Assembly: GCA_023415605.1 (NCBI GenBank) | Contig: JAEZKB010000135.1 | Span: 1 to 38,133, forward strand | Source: Pseudomonadota bacterium | GTDB taxonomy: Bacteria > Pseudomonadota > Alphaproteobacteria > Rhizobiales > Devosiaceae | Direction: 5' to 3' | Length of the DNA stretch: 38,133 bases | In this document: positions 24,437 through 32,901 of the stretch, piece after piece | Numbering within the stretch: position 1 is the first letter of the stretch | How the letters are laid out: each line of letters begins with the position of its first letter | Program-made: the position numbers and the translations under genes | Notes under the pieces: model-generated | The model's input: the letters and a program-made list of their open reading frames with translations, nothing else | Databases searched by the model: none | Told to the model about the DNA's origin: nothing

Positions 24437-25497
24437 TGCGCCTGATCCGTTCGCTGCTGCTCGTCTTCGCGCTCGTCGTCCCCGCTGCGGCAGTCGAACC
24501 GGCGGACGTGCTGCGCAAAGCGGTGGACAGCTACATCCGGCCGGCCTTCTCGCAACTGGCGGGCCGCACGCTGGGACTGGTCAAAGACCTCAACACTCTC
24601 TGCGGCAGCCCATCGGCTATGCAGCTCGAGCTGGTGCGGCAGCAATTCGGCAAGGTCGTCCTCGCCTTCAGTCGCGTCGAGTTCCTGCGTTTCGGGCCGT
24701 TGACGGAAGCGAGCCGGGCCGAGCGGCTGCTGTTCTGGCCTGACCGCAAGGGCATCGCGCTGCGGCAGGTGCAGGCCATCCTCGCCGATCACGACGAGAG
24801 TGCCACATCGCTCGACGATCTTCGCCAGAAGAGCATCGCCGTGCAGGGGCTGGGGGCGCTCGAGTATGTGCTCTTCGGCGAACGGTCTGAAACCCTCGCC
24901 ACCACCGAGTCTGATTTCCGCTGCCGCTATGCGCTGACCATCGGCGAAGCGCTAGGCGCCACTGCGGAGGAGCTGGCCCAGGCCTGGGCTGCCCCGGATG
25001 GCATTGCCGCACATATCGGGACGCCAAAGCCGGACTACGATGACTATCGCAGCGACCGCGAAGCGCTGGAAGAACTGGTCGGCGCCGTCGCTCATGGCCT
25101 CGAAGCCATCCGCGACACCAAGTTGCTGCCATTCGTTGGCCGGGAGGGTGAGACTGCGAAGCCGAAGTCGGCGCCGTTCTGGCGATCTGGCCTCACTGTT
25201 CCGGCCATCCGTGCGGGCTTCGAGGGCCTCAACGACTTCATGATCGCAACTGGCCTTTCCAAGACCGTGGGCGGTATCGCCGGCTTGCCGATGCTGATGA
25301 AGGATGGGTTCACCGCCAGCCTCGCGGCCGCCGACAAGGTGACCTCACCAGTCGCCGAGGCGCTTGAGGATCCGGCGCAGAAAGCCGCCCTCGACGACAT
25401 GGTCGCAGCGTCGAGCACGCTGCAGACGCTCATCGGCGAAGGTCTCTCCACCGCGCTCCGCCTCTCGGTCGGCTTCTCGTCGCTGGATGGCGACTGA
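24436..25497 (+). CDS. imelysin-family periplasmic protein, second copy
   Basis: A 353-aa imelysin paralog, shorter than the first. A signal peptide MRLIRSLLLVFALVVPAAA is followed by EPADVLRKAVDSYIRP. At the GxHxxE position it reads GLGALEYVLFG: the His is replaced by Gly140, while Glu143 is kept. Start and stop overlaps with both neighbours are TGATG, indicating tight translational coupling. The two imelysins probably form a functional pair, one with a complete metal motif and one without. Confidence 0.9.
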   Translation: MRLIRSLLLVFALVVPAAAVEPADVLRKAVDSYIRPAFSQLAGRTLGLVKDLNTLCGSPSAMQLELVRQQFGKVVLAFSRVEFLRFGPLTEASRAERLLFWPDRKGIALRQVQAILADHDESATSLDDLRQKSIAVQGLGALEYVLFGERSETLATTESDFRCRYALTIGEALGATAEELAQAWAAPDGIAAHIGTPKPDYDDYRSDREALEELVGAVAHGLEAIRDTKLLPFVGREGETAKPKSAPFWRSGLTVPAIRAGFEGLNDFMIATGLSKTVGGIAGLPMLMKDGFTASLAAADKVTSPVAEALEDPAQKAALDDMVAASSTLQTLIGEGLSTALRLSVGFSSLDGD

Positions 25498-26588
25498 TGT
25501 GGCAGCGGCGCGCCTTTCTCAAAGCCGCCGGAGCCGGCTTTCTTGCTTCGCTGACGCCACGCGGCGCGGAAGCGCTGGAGCGGAGCGAGCTGGTCTTTGC
25601 CTCGTCGATCCAGCGCCAGGCTGGCGGCTATGCGGCGGCCTTGGTCACTGAAGCCGGCAGACTCATCACCAGCGTCGACCTGCCCGAGCGCGGGCACGAC
25701 ATCACCTATTCCCCGGTCACCGGTGAGGCCGTGGTCTTCGCCCGCCAGCCGGGCACCTTCGCGGTGGTCTTCGACCCCGTCGGCCGCACCCCGCCGCAGA
25801 CGATCACCAGCAGCGAGGGCCGGCACTTCTTCGGCCACGGTGCCTTCTCGCCCGATGGCAAGCTGCTCTATGCGACCGAGAACGATTTCGACAAGGCGCG
25901 CGGCGTCATCGGCCTTTTCGATGTCGGCGACAGCTACCGCCGTATCGGCGAGTTCGACACCTTCGGCACGGGCCCGCACGAGCTGCTGCTGACACCTGAT
26001 GGCTCCACGCTGGTGGTCGCCAATGGCGGTATCGAGACGCATCCGGACTATGGCCGCGCCGAGCTCAATCTCGACACCATGGATCCGTCGGTCAGCTTCA
26101 TCGATGCCGCGACCGGCGCCTTGATCGGCCAGCTCCGCCTCTCGTCCGACCTGCATCAGCTTTCGATCCGCCACATGGCCTTCGACGCGCAGGGCAGGGC
26201 GTGGTTCGGCTGCCAGTTCCGCGGGCCCGAGAAGGATCGTCCGCAACTCGTCGGTTACGCCACCCGCGAGGGCGATATCCGCCTCATCGAGTTGCCCGAG
26301 GGCACGCTCGGCACTCTCCGCAACTATGTCGGTTCGCTCGCCGCCTCGGGCGATGGCAGTCTCATTGCCGTGTCCTCACCCGAGGGCAGCACCATCCTTG
26401 CGATCGACGCGGCGACGTCGAAGTTGGTCGCCGCCACGACGCTCGATTCCGGCTGCGGCATCGCGCCTGACGGGGCGGGCTTCCTCGCCTCGAGCGGGCA
26501 GGGGGAGATCGTCGGCGTCGCCGGCTCGACCGTGCCGCGCCAGTCCCTCGGCTTCGGCTTCGACAACCACCTGCGGCGGCTGAGCTAG
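25497..26588 (+). CDS. DUF1513 protein, Tat-exported beta-propeller
   Basis: A 363-aa DUF1513-family protein. The N-terminus MWQRRAFLKAAGAGFLASL has a twin-arginine signal (RRAFLK), so it is likely exported folded. The rest consists of repeated beta-rich segments such as HGAFSPDGKLLYATENDFD, GTGPHELLLTPDGSTLVVANGG and SIRHMAFDAQGRAWFG, typical of a propeller. The family accompanies imelysin and DHOR genes in many proteobacteria; its biochemical role is unknown. Its start shares one base with the previous stop. Its stop overlaps the convergent LacI gene by 4 bp. Confidence 0.9.
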   Translation: MWQRRAFLKAAGAGFLASLTPRGAEALERSELVFASSIQRQAGGYAAALVTEAGRLITSVDLPERGHDITYSPVTGEAVVFARQPGTFAVVFDPVGRTPPQTITSSEGRHFFGHGAFSPDGKLLYATENDFDKARGVIGLFDVGDSYRRIGEFDTFGTGPHELLLTPDGSTLVVANGGIETHPDYGRAELNLDTMDPSVSFIDAATGALIGQLRLSSDLHQLSIRHMAFDAQGRAWFGCQFRGPEKDRPQLVGYATREGDIRLIELPEGTLGTLRNYVGSLAASGDGSLIAVSSPEGSTILAIDAATSKLVAATTLDSGCGIAPDGAGFLASSGQGEIVGVAGSTVPRQSLGFGFDNHLRRLS

Positions 26589-27601
26589 GCCGGCCCGCGT
26601 CCAGTCGACTGCCGCAGGATCAGGTCCACCGGCCAGAGTTCCTGTATGGTCTCGGGCGGCCGTCCCCCGAGCACCTCGAGCGCCAGTTCGGCGATGCGCC
26701 AGCCCGCCTTGCGGATCGACGAGCGCGTTGTCGACATCGGTGGCGCCATGGTCTCGGCGTTGAGATAGGGGAACACATCGTCATGGGCGATCATCGACAC
26801 GTCCTTGCCCACCTCGAGCCCCGCCGCGCGGATCGCCCGCACCGCACCCAGCGCCGTCATCATCGAGCCGGCGACCACGGCCGTAGGCTGCGGGCGGCGC
26901 GTCAGCAGCGCCTGCATCAGCCGAAAGCCGATCTCGTCGGAGAACAGGCCCTCGGCCATCAGCCCCGGGTCCGGCTCCATCCCCCGCGCCATCAGCGCGG
27001 CCCGAAAGCCGGCCTCGCGATGCGCCGCAAAGGTGAAACCGCGCGGTCCGTTGATCAGCGCCACCTGCCGGTGGCCCTGGTCGATCAGATGCAGCGCCGC
27101 CGTCTCGCTCACCGCGTGGTTGTCGATATCGAGCCAGGCTACCGGGCCGGGCACGTCCGTTCGCCCATGCAGCACGAAGGGCAGTCCGAGTTGGCACAAG
27201 AGTTCCACCCTCACGTCGGCCGGACGCGGCGAGTGGAGAATGACGCAGTCGACCTTCTTGCTCTGCGCCGCCCGGCGATAGGCGTTGAGTTCATCGGCCA
27301 GCGTATCGGCGGTCGAAACCAGCACGTCGATCTCGTCTTCGGCCAGCCGCGCACCCAACCCGCCGAGGAACTCGCTGGTATGCGGCCCATAGCCCTCCGA
27401 CGTGGTGTAGACGATGCCCACCGCACCGGCGCGGCCGGTCGCCAGCCGGCGGGCGCTGGCATTGGGGCGGTAGCCCTGCAGCGCCGCCGCCTCGCTGACG
27501 CGCTGGCGGGTCGCCTCGTTGACTTCCGGATAGCCGTTCAGCGCCCGGCTCACAGTGGTCTGTGACAGGCCGAGGCTCGCCGCGAGCTCCTTCAGGTTCA
27601 T
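26585..27601 (-). CDS. LacI-family transcriptional regulator
   Basis: A 338-aa LacI/GalR regulator. The DNA-binding domain is at the N-terminus (MNLKELAASLGLSQTTVSRA with the hinge segment PNASARRLATGRAGAVGIVY), followed by a sugar-binding-protein-like core. It is divergent from the ThuA-like gene, and the 204-bp gap holds the palindrome CAAAACGTTTTG. It is therefore the likely repressor of the ThuA/MocA pair and perhaps itself, with a sugar or derivative as effector. It overlaps the DUF1513 stop tail to tail, without a terminator. Confidence 0.93.
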   Translation of the reverse strand: MNLKELAASLGLSQTTVSRALNGYPEVNEATRQRVSEAAALQGYRPNASARRLATGRAGAVGIVYTTSEGYGPHTSEFLGGLGARLAEDEIDVLVSTADTLADELNAYRRAAQSKKVDCVILHSPRPADVRVELLCQLGLPFVLHGRTDVPGPVAWLDIDNHAVSETAALHLIDQGHRQVALINGPRGFTFAAHREAGFRAALMARGMEPDPGLMAEGLFSDEIGFRLMQALLTRRPQPTAVVAGSMMTALGAVRAIRAAGLEVGKDVSMIAHDDVFPYLNAETMAPPMSTTRSSIRKAGWRIAELALEVLGGRPPETIQELWPVDLILRQSTGRGPA

Positions 27602-27733
27602 GCTTAGTCCCCTCGAAACGCATGATCCCTCCCCCCGAGGTCACGCGTCCCATTGCAACGTTAGGACGGAAGCGGATTTCGCGCCAGCACCTTGTCTTTT
27701 CCCCTGCCGCGGTGCAGGAAACTGCCGCCGAGT

Positions 27734-27745
27734 CAAAACGTTTTG
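27734..27745. promoter_or_regulatory. LacI-type operator between lacI and thuA
   Basis: CAAAACGTTTTG is a perfect 12-bp palindrome with a central CG, the usual form of LacI/GalR operators. It lies 61 bp before the thuA ATG and about 130 bp before the lacI start. A weaker AACGTT core (27657-27662) sits nearer lacI and could be a second half of a looped pair. Assignment to the adjacent LacI protein is inference from position. Confidence 0.65.
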
Positions 27746-27805
27746 GAAATCGAGGCGCGCGGGACGGTCCCCCACCTCTTTCCTCACAAGAAAAGGGAGG
27801 CAAGC

Positions 27806-28576
27806 ATGCCCATCCGCGCCACCGTCTGGGGTGAGAACGTCCACGAACAGAAGAACAAGGCCGTTGCCGAGAACTACCCCATCGGCATGCATGGACAGAT
27901 CGCCAAGCTCCTCTCTGAAGACAAGAACATCGTTGCCTCGACCGTCACGCTGCAGGACCCCGAGCATGGCATGACCGAAGCCAAGCTCGACCAGACCGAC
28001 GTGCTGCTCTGGTGGGGCCATGCGGCGCACAAGGACGTCGATGACGCCATCGTCGAGCGCGTGGTCGAGCGCGTCTGGCAGGGCATGGGCCTGATCGTGC
28101 TTCATTCCGGCCACCATTCGAAGGTGTTCAAGCGCCTCATGGGCACGCCGGCCAACCTCCACTGGCGCGAAGCCGGCGAGCGCGAGCGCCTCTGGGTCGT
28201 CAATCCCGGCCATCCGATCGCCCAGGGCCTCGGCGATTATTTCGAGCTCGAGAACGAAGAGATGTACGGCGAGCCCTTCTCGGTGCCCGAGCCGCTCGAA
28301 ACCGTGTTCGTGTCCTGGTTCCAGGGCGGCGAAGTGTTCCGCTCCGGTCTCACCTATCGCCGTGGTGCCGGCAACATCTTCTACTTCCGTCCCGGCCACG
28401 AGACCTATCCGACCTATCACGACAAGAATGTCGGCCTCGTCCTCCGTAACGCCGTCAACTGGGCGTTCAACGAGAACCGGTACCAGCAGCTGATGAAGGC
28501 GCCAAACACGCCGGTGGACAAGGCGCTCGAAAAGATCGTCGAGCGCGGCGCCAAGCTCACGCATCACCCGAAGTAA
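27806..28576 (+). CDS. thuA: ThuA-domain protein (trehalose utilisation type)
   Basis: A 256-aa ThuA-family protein with a class I glutamine-amidotransferase-like fold. Visible motifs are VWGENVHEQ at the start, VLLWWGHAAHKDVDD, GLIVLHSGHHSKVFKRLMG and NIFYFRPGHETYPTYHD. The frame is open to 27692, but the ATG at 27806 has an AAGGGAGG ribosome-binding site five bases upstream. In Sinorhizobium ThuA acts with ThuB in disaccharide (trehalose) catabolism. Here the next gene is a ThuB-like oxidoreductase 26 bp downstream. The exact reaction and sugar are uncertain. Confidence 0.85.
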   Translation: MPIRATVWGENVHEQKNKAVAENYPIGMHGQIAKLLSEDKNIVASTVTLQDPEHGMTEAKLDQTDVLLWWGHAAHKDVDDAIVERVVERVWQGMGLIVLHSGHHSKVFKRLMGTPANLHWREAGERERLWVVNPGHPIAQGLGDYFELENEEMYGEPFSVPEPLETVFVSWFQGGEVFRSGLTYRRGAGNIFYFRPGHETYPTYHDKNVGLVLRNAVNWAFNENRYQQLMKAPNTPVDKALEKIVERGAKLTHHPK

Positions 28577-28602
28577 GACCCTCCAACCGGATCCGCACCA
28601 TC

Positions 28603-29649
28603 ATGCGTCTTCTCATCCTGGGCACTGGCGGCATGGCCAACAACCACGCCAAGCACTTCGCCGCCATTGACGGCGTTACCCTGGTGGGTGGCGTCGACGT
28701 CGATCCCAATCGGGTCGAGGCGTTCAACGCCACGCACAACATCCCGCATGGCTTCGGCTCGCTCGATGCCGCGCTGGAGTGGGGCGAGTTTGACGCCGTT
28801 GCCAATGTGACGCCGGACTCGATCCATCATCCGACCTCCATAGCCGCCCTCAAGGCCGGCAAGCACGTCTTCTGCGAGAAGCCGCTGGCAACCGATGCCA
28901 CCAAGGCCTTCGAAATGGTCGAAGTGGCAGAGGCCTCGGGGCTGATCAACATGGTCAACCTGACCTACCGGAACGTGGCGCAGTTGCAGAAGGCGCGCGA
29001 GATCGTCACCTCCGGCCAGATCGGCGCGGTCAAGCATGTCGAGGCGAGCTACCTGCAGAGCTGGCTGGTTTCGAAGGCCTGGGGCGACTGGCGCAGCGAA
29101 AGCCAGTGGCTGTGGCGCCTCTCCAAAAAGCACGGCTCGAACGGCGTGCTCGGCGATATAGGCGTCCACATTTTGGACTTCGCTTCCTATGGCTCCGGCC
29201 AAGACATCGAGCACGTCTTCGCCCGGCTCAAGACCTTCGACAAGGCGCCGGGAAACAAGATCGGCGATTACGATCTCGACGCCAATGACAGCTTCACCAT
29301 GGCTGTCGATTTCGCCAATGGCGCGCTGGGCGTCATCCACGCCACCCGCTGGGCCACCGGCCACTTCAATGAGCTGCGCCTGCGCGTCTATGGCGAGCGT
29401 GGCGGCGTCGAAGTCCAGCACCGCCACAACGGCAGCCAGCTCCGCGTGGTCATGGAAGACGATATCGAGACCGCCACCTGGAAAGAGATGGACGTCCCGC
29501 CCGTCCCGACCAACTACGACCGCTTCGTTGAAGCGGTGCGTACCGGCAAGAACACCGAACCGACCTTCCGCCACGCCGCAGACCTGCAGAAGGTACTGGA
29601 CCTCGCCATGGTCGCCGAAGTGGAGCGCAAAGAGCTGCTGGCGAAGTAG
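28603..29649 (+). CDS. Gfo/Idh/MocA-family oxidoreductase (ThuB-like)
   Basis: A 348-aa NAD(P)-dependent sugar or inositol dehydrogenase. The Rossmann fold starts LILGTGGMANNHAKHF, the family motif CEKPLATDATKAFEM is at about residues 89-103 and the C-terminal alpha/beta domain follows. The catalytic segment GVLGDIGVHILDFASY contains the conserved DxGxHxxD-like pattern (Asp and His). Length matches ThuB. It is 26 bp downstream of thuA, presumably co-transcribed and under the divergent LacI protein. It probably oxidises a sugar hydroxyl, often C3 in this family; the substrate is not certain. Confidence 0.88.
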   Translation: MRLLILGTGGMANNHAKHFAAIDGVTLVGGVDVDPNRVEAFNATHNIPHGFGSLDAALEWGEFDAVANVTPDSIHHPTSIAALKAGKHVFCEKPLATDATKAFEMVEVAEASGLINMVNLTYRNVAQLQKAREIVTSGQIGAVKHVEASYLQSWLVSKAWGDWRSESQWLWRLSKKHGSNGVLGDIGVHILDFASYGSGQDIEHVFARLKTFDKAPGNKIGDYDLDANDSFTMAVDFANGALGVIHATRWATGHFNELRLRVYGERGGVEVQHRHNGSQLRVVMEDDIETATWKEMDVPPVPTNYDRFVEAVRTGKNTEPTFRHAADLQKVLDLAMVAEVERKELLAK

Positions 29650-29669
29650 GGGGCAGCTCAATCCGGATT

Positions 29670-29800
29670 CCTCTCCCGCTTTCGGGGGAGGATACCGGCG
29701 ACAGGCCAGAGAAGGGGGAGCCGCTTGCGCTGTCCTCACCAATCCGGACCATCAGCCAGCGCAAGGTGCACCCCTCTCCACCACGCCATGCGTGGTGTCC
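29670..29800. repeat. cluster of palindromic intergenic repeats
   Basis: The 189-bp gap after the MocA-type gene holds three nested or adjacent dyads: a 9-bp stem (one G-U pair) with CTTT loop at 29670-29691, CTTGCGCTG / CAGCGCAAG at 29724-29732 and 29757-29765, and CACCACGC / GCGTGGTG around CAT at 29779-29797. The C-rich CCTCTCC and CCCTCTCCCGC segments recur. This mosaic looks like the small dispersed palindromes found between genes in Hyphomicrobiales, and may also slow transcription between the convergent genes. No ORF is seen here. Confidence 0.6.
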
Positions 29801-29838
29801 CTCTCCCGCAGGCGGAAGAGGTTCGCCGACTGAGAGCC

Positions 29839-30702
29839 TTAATCGTCCCCGAGCATATGCGGCTCCAGAAACACCAAGCATAGCGCTGCGAACTCCGCGT
29901 GCTGGTCCCGCAACAGATCGGTCGGCGTTACTTCGCCGCCATCGGCGGTGTAGAGTCCCAGTTCCCGTCCCATTGCCACCAGATGCGTGATCTGGCTCTT
30001 GCTCAGCCCGAAACGGGCAGCCACTTCGGCCCGGCTCGGTGGCGGTAGATCTTGCGCTTCGGCGCTGAGCAGCCCGAGCGAAAACAGTGCGGCACCTTCC
30101 TTGTGGCCCCAGAATTCCATGAACTCGCGTTGCACCGTCATCGGCTGCACCCCGGCGGCGAACTCCCGGCCGGCGCCGCGGAGCAGATGCACGATGTCGT
30201 CCCGGTTGTGACGCTGCATCCGCTCGACGCGCCGCTTCCCCGGCAATAGCTGGTCGAGCGCCAGGGCATTCGCCATGCCCCACTGAAACGGGTGCTCCAT
30301 CATCAGCGGCGTCGGCAGATAGAGCCAGCTGCGCCGGTCGTCGGGATTGGGCAGCTTTTCCAGAAAGCCGGAAAAGGTCGCGAGCGATAGCGTGGTCTTC
30401 AGGATTCGCGGCGTCACCTCACCACGGCGGCAGATTTCGAAGAGTTGGCCATAGGTCATGGTGCCGCTGCCGCCGGCCGCCACGAGTTCCGCCCACATGG
30501 CGCAGATGAAATTGACGACGCGGTAGCGATCCTCATTGGCGATGAGTTTGCCGAACGGCCGGCTAGCTTCGCGATACTTCGCCAGTTCGACGATGTAGGT
30601 GTCGAGCGCGTCGGGAAATTGAGGCAGCGACCGCAGATGTGCGGCCTGATCGCGGAGTCGCGCCAAGGTGCGCGGCGGCGGGAAGGGATGGGTCTGGATC
30701 AT
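29839..30702 (-). CDS. hypothetical protein with two predicted winged-helix regions
   Basis: A 287-aa soluble protein not assigned to a named family. Two segments look like winged helix-turn-helix folds: one about residues 80-135 (TYGQLFEICRRGEVTPRILK followed by a wing NPDDRRSWLYL), and one near the C-terminus (RAEVAARFGLSKSQITHLVA followed by LGLYTADGGEVTPT). A MarR-like regulator or replication/partition-type DNA-binding protein is possible. I use the ATG at 30702; a GTG at 30732 would add ten residues. It is monocistronic, convergent with the MocA-type gene across the repeat cluster. Confidence 0.75.
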   Translation of the reverse strand: MIQTHPFPPPRTLARLRDQAAHLRSLPQFPDALDTYIVELAKYREASRPFGKLIANEDRYRVVNFICAMWAELVAAGGSGTMTYGQLFEICRRGEVTPRILKTTLSLATFSGFLEKLPNPDDRRSWLYLPTPLMMEHPFQWGMANALALDQLLPGKRRVERMQRHNRDDIVHLLRGAGREFAAGVQPMTVQREFMEFWGHKEGAALFSLGLLSAEAQDLPPPSRAEVAARFGLSKSQITHLVAMGRELGLYTADGGEVTPTDLLRDQHAEFAALCLVFLEPHMLGDD

Positions 30703-30875
30703 GCGGCTCTGATGGGGGCGTCTGAGGGTCACCGTTCCAACGCGCCGACGGTCCCGCGGGCTCCCTCGGAGATTAGGTACGAAAATGACCTCGCCTCTAT
30801 GCCCGGATCAGCGCTAGGTCAGCAAGGGCTTGCTGCAACAGCAGAAATTGCATCCGGCCCAGTACATTTCGGGGC

Positions 30876-31193
30876 GTGGACGTGCATCTGATCACTTCGA
30901 AGGCCTTTGGCCGCCTGACCGGCAACGACATCGACCTGCGCATCAAGAACTCGCGCGTGGGCCTCTCCAGCTGGACCCACACCGCCAGTGTGCATGAGCG
31001 CGAGGGCGACTACATCGCCAGCATCTGCGATACCGAAATCGGCCTTCTCGAAGGCTTACGCGGCGCCACTGCGGAGCAGCAAGTCGCCATCGACTTGCTG
31101 CTGCACCGCTGGCGTGACCTCCGCATCCAATGCGGACAGAACCTACCCAAGCCAAAGAGCTACCCTCGGCGCCGGCGGGGACGCGTCGGCTAA
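30876..31193 (+). CDS. hypothetical protein, 105 aa
   Basis: A 105-aa ORF with codon use like its neighbours and a highly basic tail ending RRRRGRVG. The body has a plausible soluble fold (DIDLRIKNSRVGLSSWTHTA, EQQVAIDLLLHRWRDLR). There is no ATG; candidate starts are GTG at 30876 or 30882. I do not recognise the family. The position, divergent from the 287-aa gene and before the molybdoenzyme, gives no clue to function. Confidence 0.5.
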   Translation: MDVHLITSKAFGRLTGNDIDLRIKNSRVGLSSWTHTASVHEREGDYIASICDTEIGLLEGLRGATAEQQVAIDLLLHRWRDLRIQCGQNLPKPKSYPRRRRGRVG

Positions 31194-31224
31194 AGGGGCT
31201 CAGGCCTGCTCCCTCGCGACGCTC

Positions 31225-32004
31225 TCAAATTCCCCCGTACCAGTCGTAGCCATTGTCCTCCCAGTAGCCGCCCTTGCCGCCGTAGAAGCTGGCGAAGCTG
31301 TCGACCACCTGGATGGTGTGGACATATTTCGGCTGCTTGTAGCCCAGGGCGCGTTCGATACGGACGCGCAGGGGGGCGCCGTTGGAGATCGGCAACATCT
31401 TGTCGTTGAGACCATAGGCCAGGATCGTCTGCGGGTGATAAGCATCGATCAGGTCCGAACTCTCATAATAGGGCACCGGTCCGGACAATCCGCCGCCCAT
31501 ATCGTCGTAGCAGTGGTAGACGAGGAAGCGCGCCGTCGGCTTCACGCCACACTGGTCGAGCACTGGCCCGAGCTGCGTGCCGCTCCACTTGGCGATGCAG
31601 CTCCAGCCTTCGACGCAATCGTGCCGGGTGATCTGGCTGCGGGCGGGCATGTTGCGCAACTCGTCGAGCGTGAACGATGTCGGCTTGTCGACCAGTCCGG
31701 TAATATTCAGCCGATAGTCGGCGAAATTCGTCTCTACCAGCCTGGCGTATTCGGCCACCGCCCTGGGGTCGGTGGAACCGTTCGGCCGTTGCCCCTGCCG
31801 GATTTCGCTGGCCGAGAACTCCCGCGCCAGCGCCTGTTCTGATACCAGCGCGCGCTGCGCCGCGTAGGTCAGTTCATTGGCGCGCTCGAGGAAGTTGCGG
31901 ACGGGATCGTCGCGCTTGACCAGGAAGTCGAACTGGTCGCAGCCGGCAAGCACCAATGACGAGGCACCGGCGGCACCGAGGCCGAGCAGGCGGCGGCGGT
32001 TCAT
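31225..32004 (-). CDS. yedY1: Tat-exported molybdopterin oxidoreductase (YedY1/MsrP-like)
   Basis: A 259-aa enzyme of the sulfite-oxidase/MsrP molybdopterin fold. The N-terminus MNRRRLLGLGAAGASSLVLA carries a twin-arginine motif and continues into a lipobox-like LAGC at Cys22. The molybdenum-ligand cysteine is Cys130 in RHDCVEGWSC; the cofactor-binding fold continues through YHCYDDMGG and LPISNGAPLRVRIERALGYKQ. Frame extension to 32442 is rejected because it lies inside the cytochrome gene. It follows that cytochrome gene by 11 bp. E. coli MsrP repairs methionine sulfoxide in the periplasm; the YedY1 group in Azospira re-reduces the Met-rich peptide MrpX. The same role is expected here given the neighbours. 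Confidence 0.88.
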   Translation of the reverse strand: MNRRRLLGLGAAGASSLVLAGCDQFDFLVKRDDPVRNFLERANELTYAAQRALVSEQALAREFSASEIRQGQRPNGSTDPRAVAEYARLVETNFADYRLNITGLVDKPTSFTLDELRNMPARSQITRHDCVEGWSCIAKWSGTQLGPVLDQCGVKPTARFLVYHCYDDMGGGLSGPVPYYESSDLIDAYHPQTILAYGLNDKMLPISNGAPLRVRIERALGYKQPKYVHTIQVVDSFASFYGGKGGYWEDNGYDWYGGI

Positions 32005-32015
32005 GATCAGCTGGC

Positions 32016-32882
32016 TCAATTGCGCGCCTCCTCGTCGGTGCCCGGGCTGGTGCGGTACCAGCCGGTGATCATCGAGCGCAGTTCGTTGAAGGGGCCGGCG
32101 AGCAGCACCATGGCGATGTGAACGACAAAGAACAGCACCAGCGCCAGCATCACCACGAAGTGGATGGTGCGCGCAGTCTGCCGGCCGCCGAACACGTCGA
32201 CCAGCCAGGGCCAACCGGCGTTCATCGTCGGCGACATGGTCAGCCCGGTCAGGATGATCAGTGGGAAGAGGATCACCAGCACAACGAAATAGGCCACCTT
32301 CTGCAGCGGCGAATAGCGGCGGCGGTGCTCGAACTTGAAGCGCAGATGGTCCCAGATGTCCTTGGGCAGATCGCGGAGATCGCGCGGCTTCAGGATGATG
32401 TCGCGCCACAGGTGGCTGTTGAAGAGACTCGCCACCAGCCACACCGTCAGCGTGGCGATGAAGATCCAGGCAAAGAAGAAGTGCACCACGCGGCCCGTTG
32501 CCAGGTCGCGGGAGGAGGGGATCGTCGCCCAGCTCGGGAAGCCGACATAATTCGGCCGCCCGGCGCGTTCGCTCACCCCCAGCACACCGGTCGTGTCGAA
32601 CTTCTGGCCGAAGATCGTCGTGTAACCCTTTACGCCGGAATCGGTATTCTCAGCGCCGATAGCCAGCACCGCATTGTCGAACTCGAAGCCCGACTGTTCG
32701 CCGATATAGAGGGCGGGATGGGCGTTCCAGATCTGCAGCCCCGAGAGCAGCAGGAAAAAGAGGGCAATGGCCCAGGTCCAGTGCGTCAGCCGTGTCCAGA
32801 TCGACTGGCGATAGACCAGCGGTCCCTTGGACTTGTGCGGCTTGTCATCCGCCGCCAGGGCGTCGGCTGTGTGGTCAGTCAT
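32016..32882 (-). CDS. yedZ1: b-type cytochrome membrane subunit (YedZ1-like)
   Basis: A 288-aa membrane protein of the cytochrome b561 / Ni-Fe-hydrogenase cytochrome b type with four main membrane segments. Candidate heme-ligand histidines are His34 (LTHWTW), His134 (RVVHFFF), His241 (TIHFVVM) and His255 (VVHIAMV). A periplasmic loop of about 75 residues follows the first segment. I use ATG 32882, six bases after a GGGGAG ribosome-binding site; ATG 32888 abuts that site. It should pass quinol electrons to the Tat-exported molybdoenzyme encoded next. It differs from classical YedZ/MsrQ, which is a shorter ferric-reductase-like protein, so the YedZ1 type is the better match. Confidence 0.88.
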   Translation of the reverse strand: MTDHTADALAADDKPHKSKGPLVYRQSIWTRLTHWTWAIALFFLLLSGLQIWNAHPALYIGEQSGFEFDNAVLAIGAENTDSGVKGYTTIFGQKFDTTGVLGVSERAGRPNYVGFPSWATIPSSRDLATGRVVHFFFAWIFIATLTVWLVASLFNSHLWRDIILKPRDLRDLPKDIWDHLRFKFEHRRRYSPLQKVAYFVVLVILFPLIILTGLTMSPTMNAGWPWLVDVFGGRQTARTIHFVVMLALVLFFVVHIAMVLLAGPFNELRSMITGWYRTSPGTDEEARN

Positions 32883-32901
32883 CCCCATCTCCCCTGCGGC
32901 T

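Noticed and set aside
26585..26588. Search for a terminator between DUF1513 and lacI.
   Set aside because: The convergent stop codons overlap, leaving no room for one.
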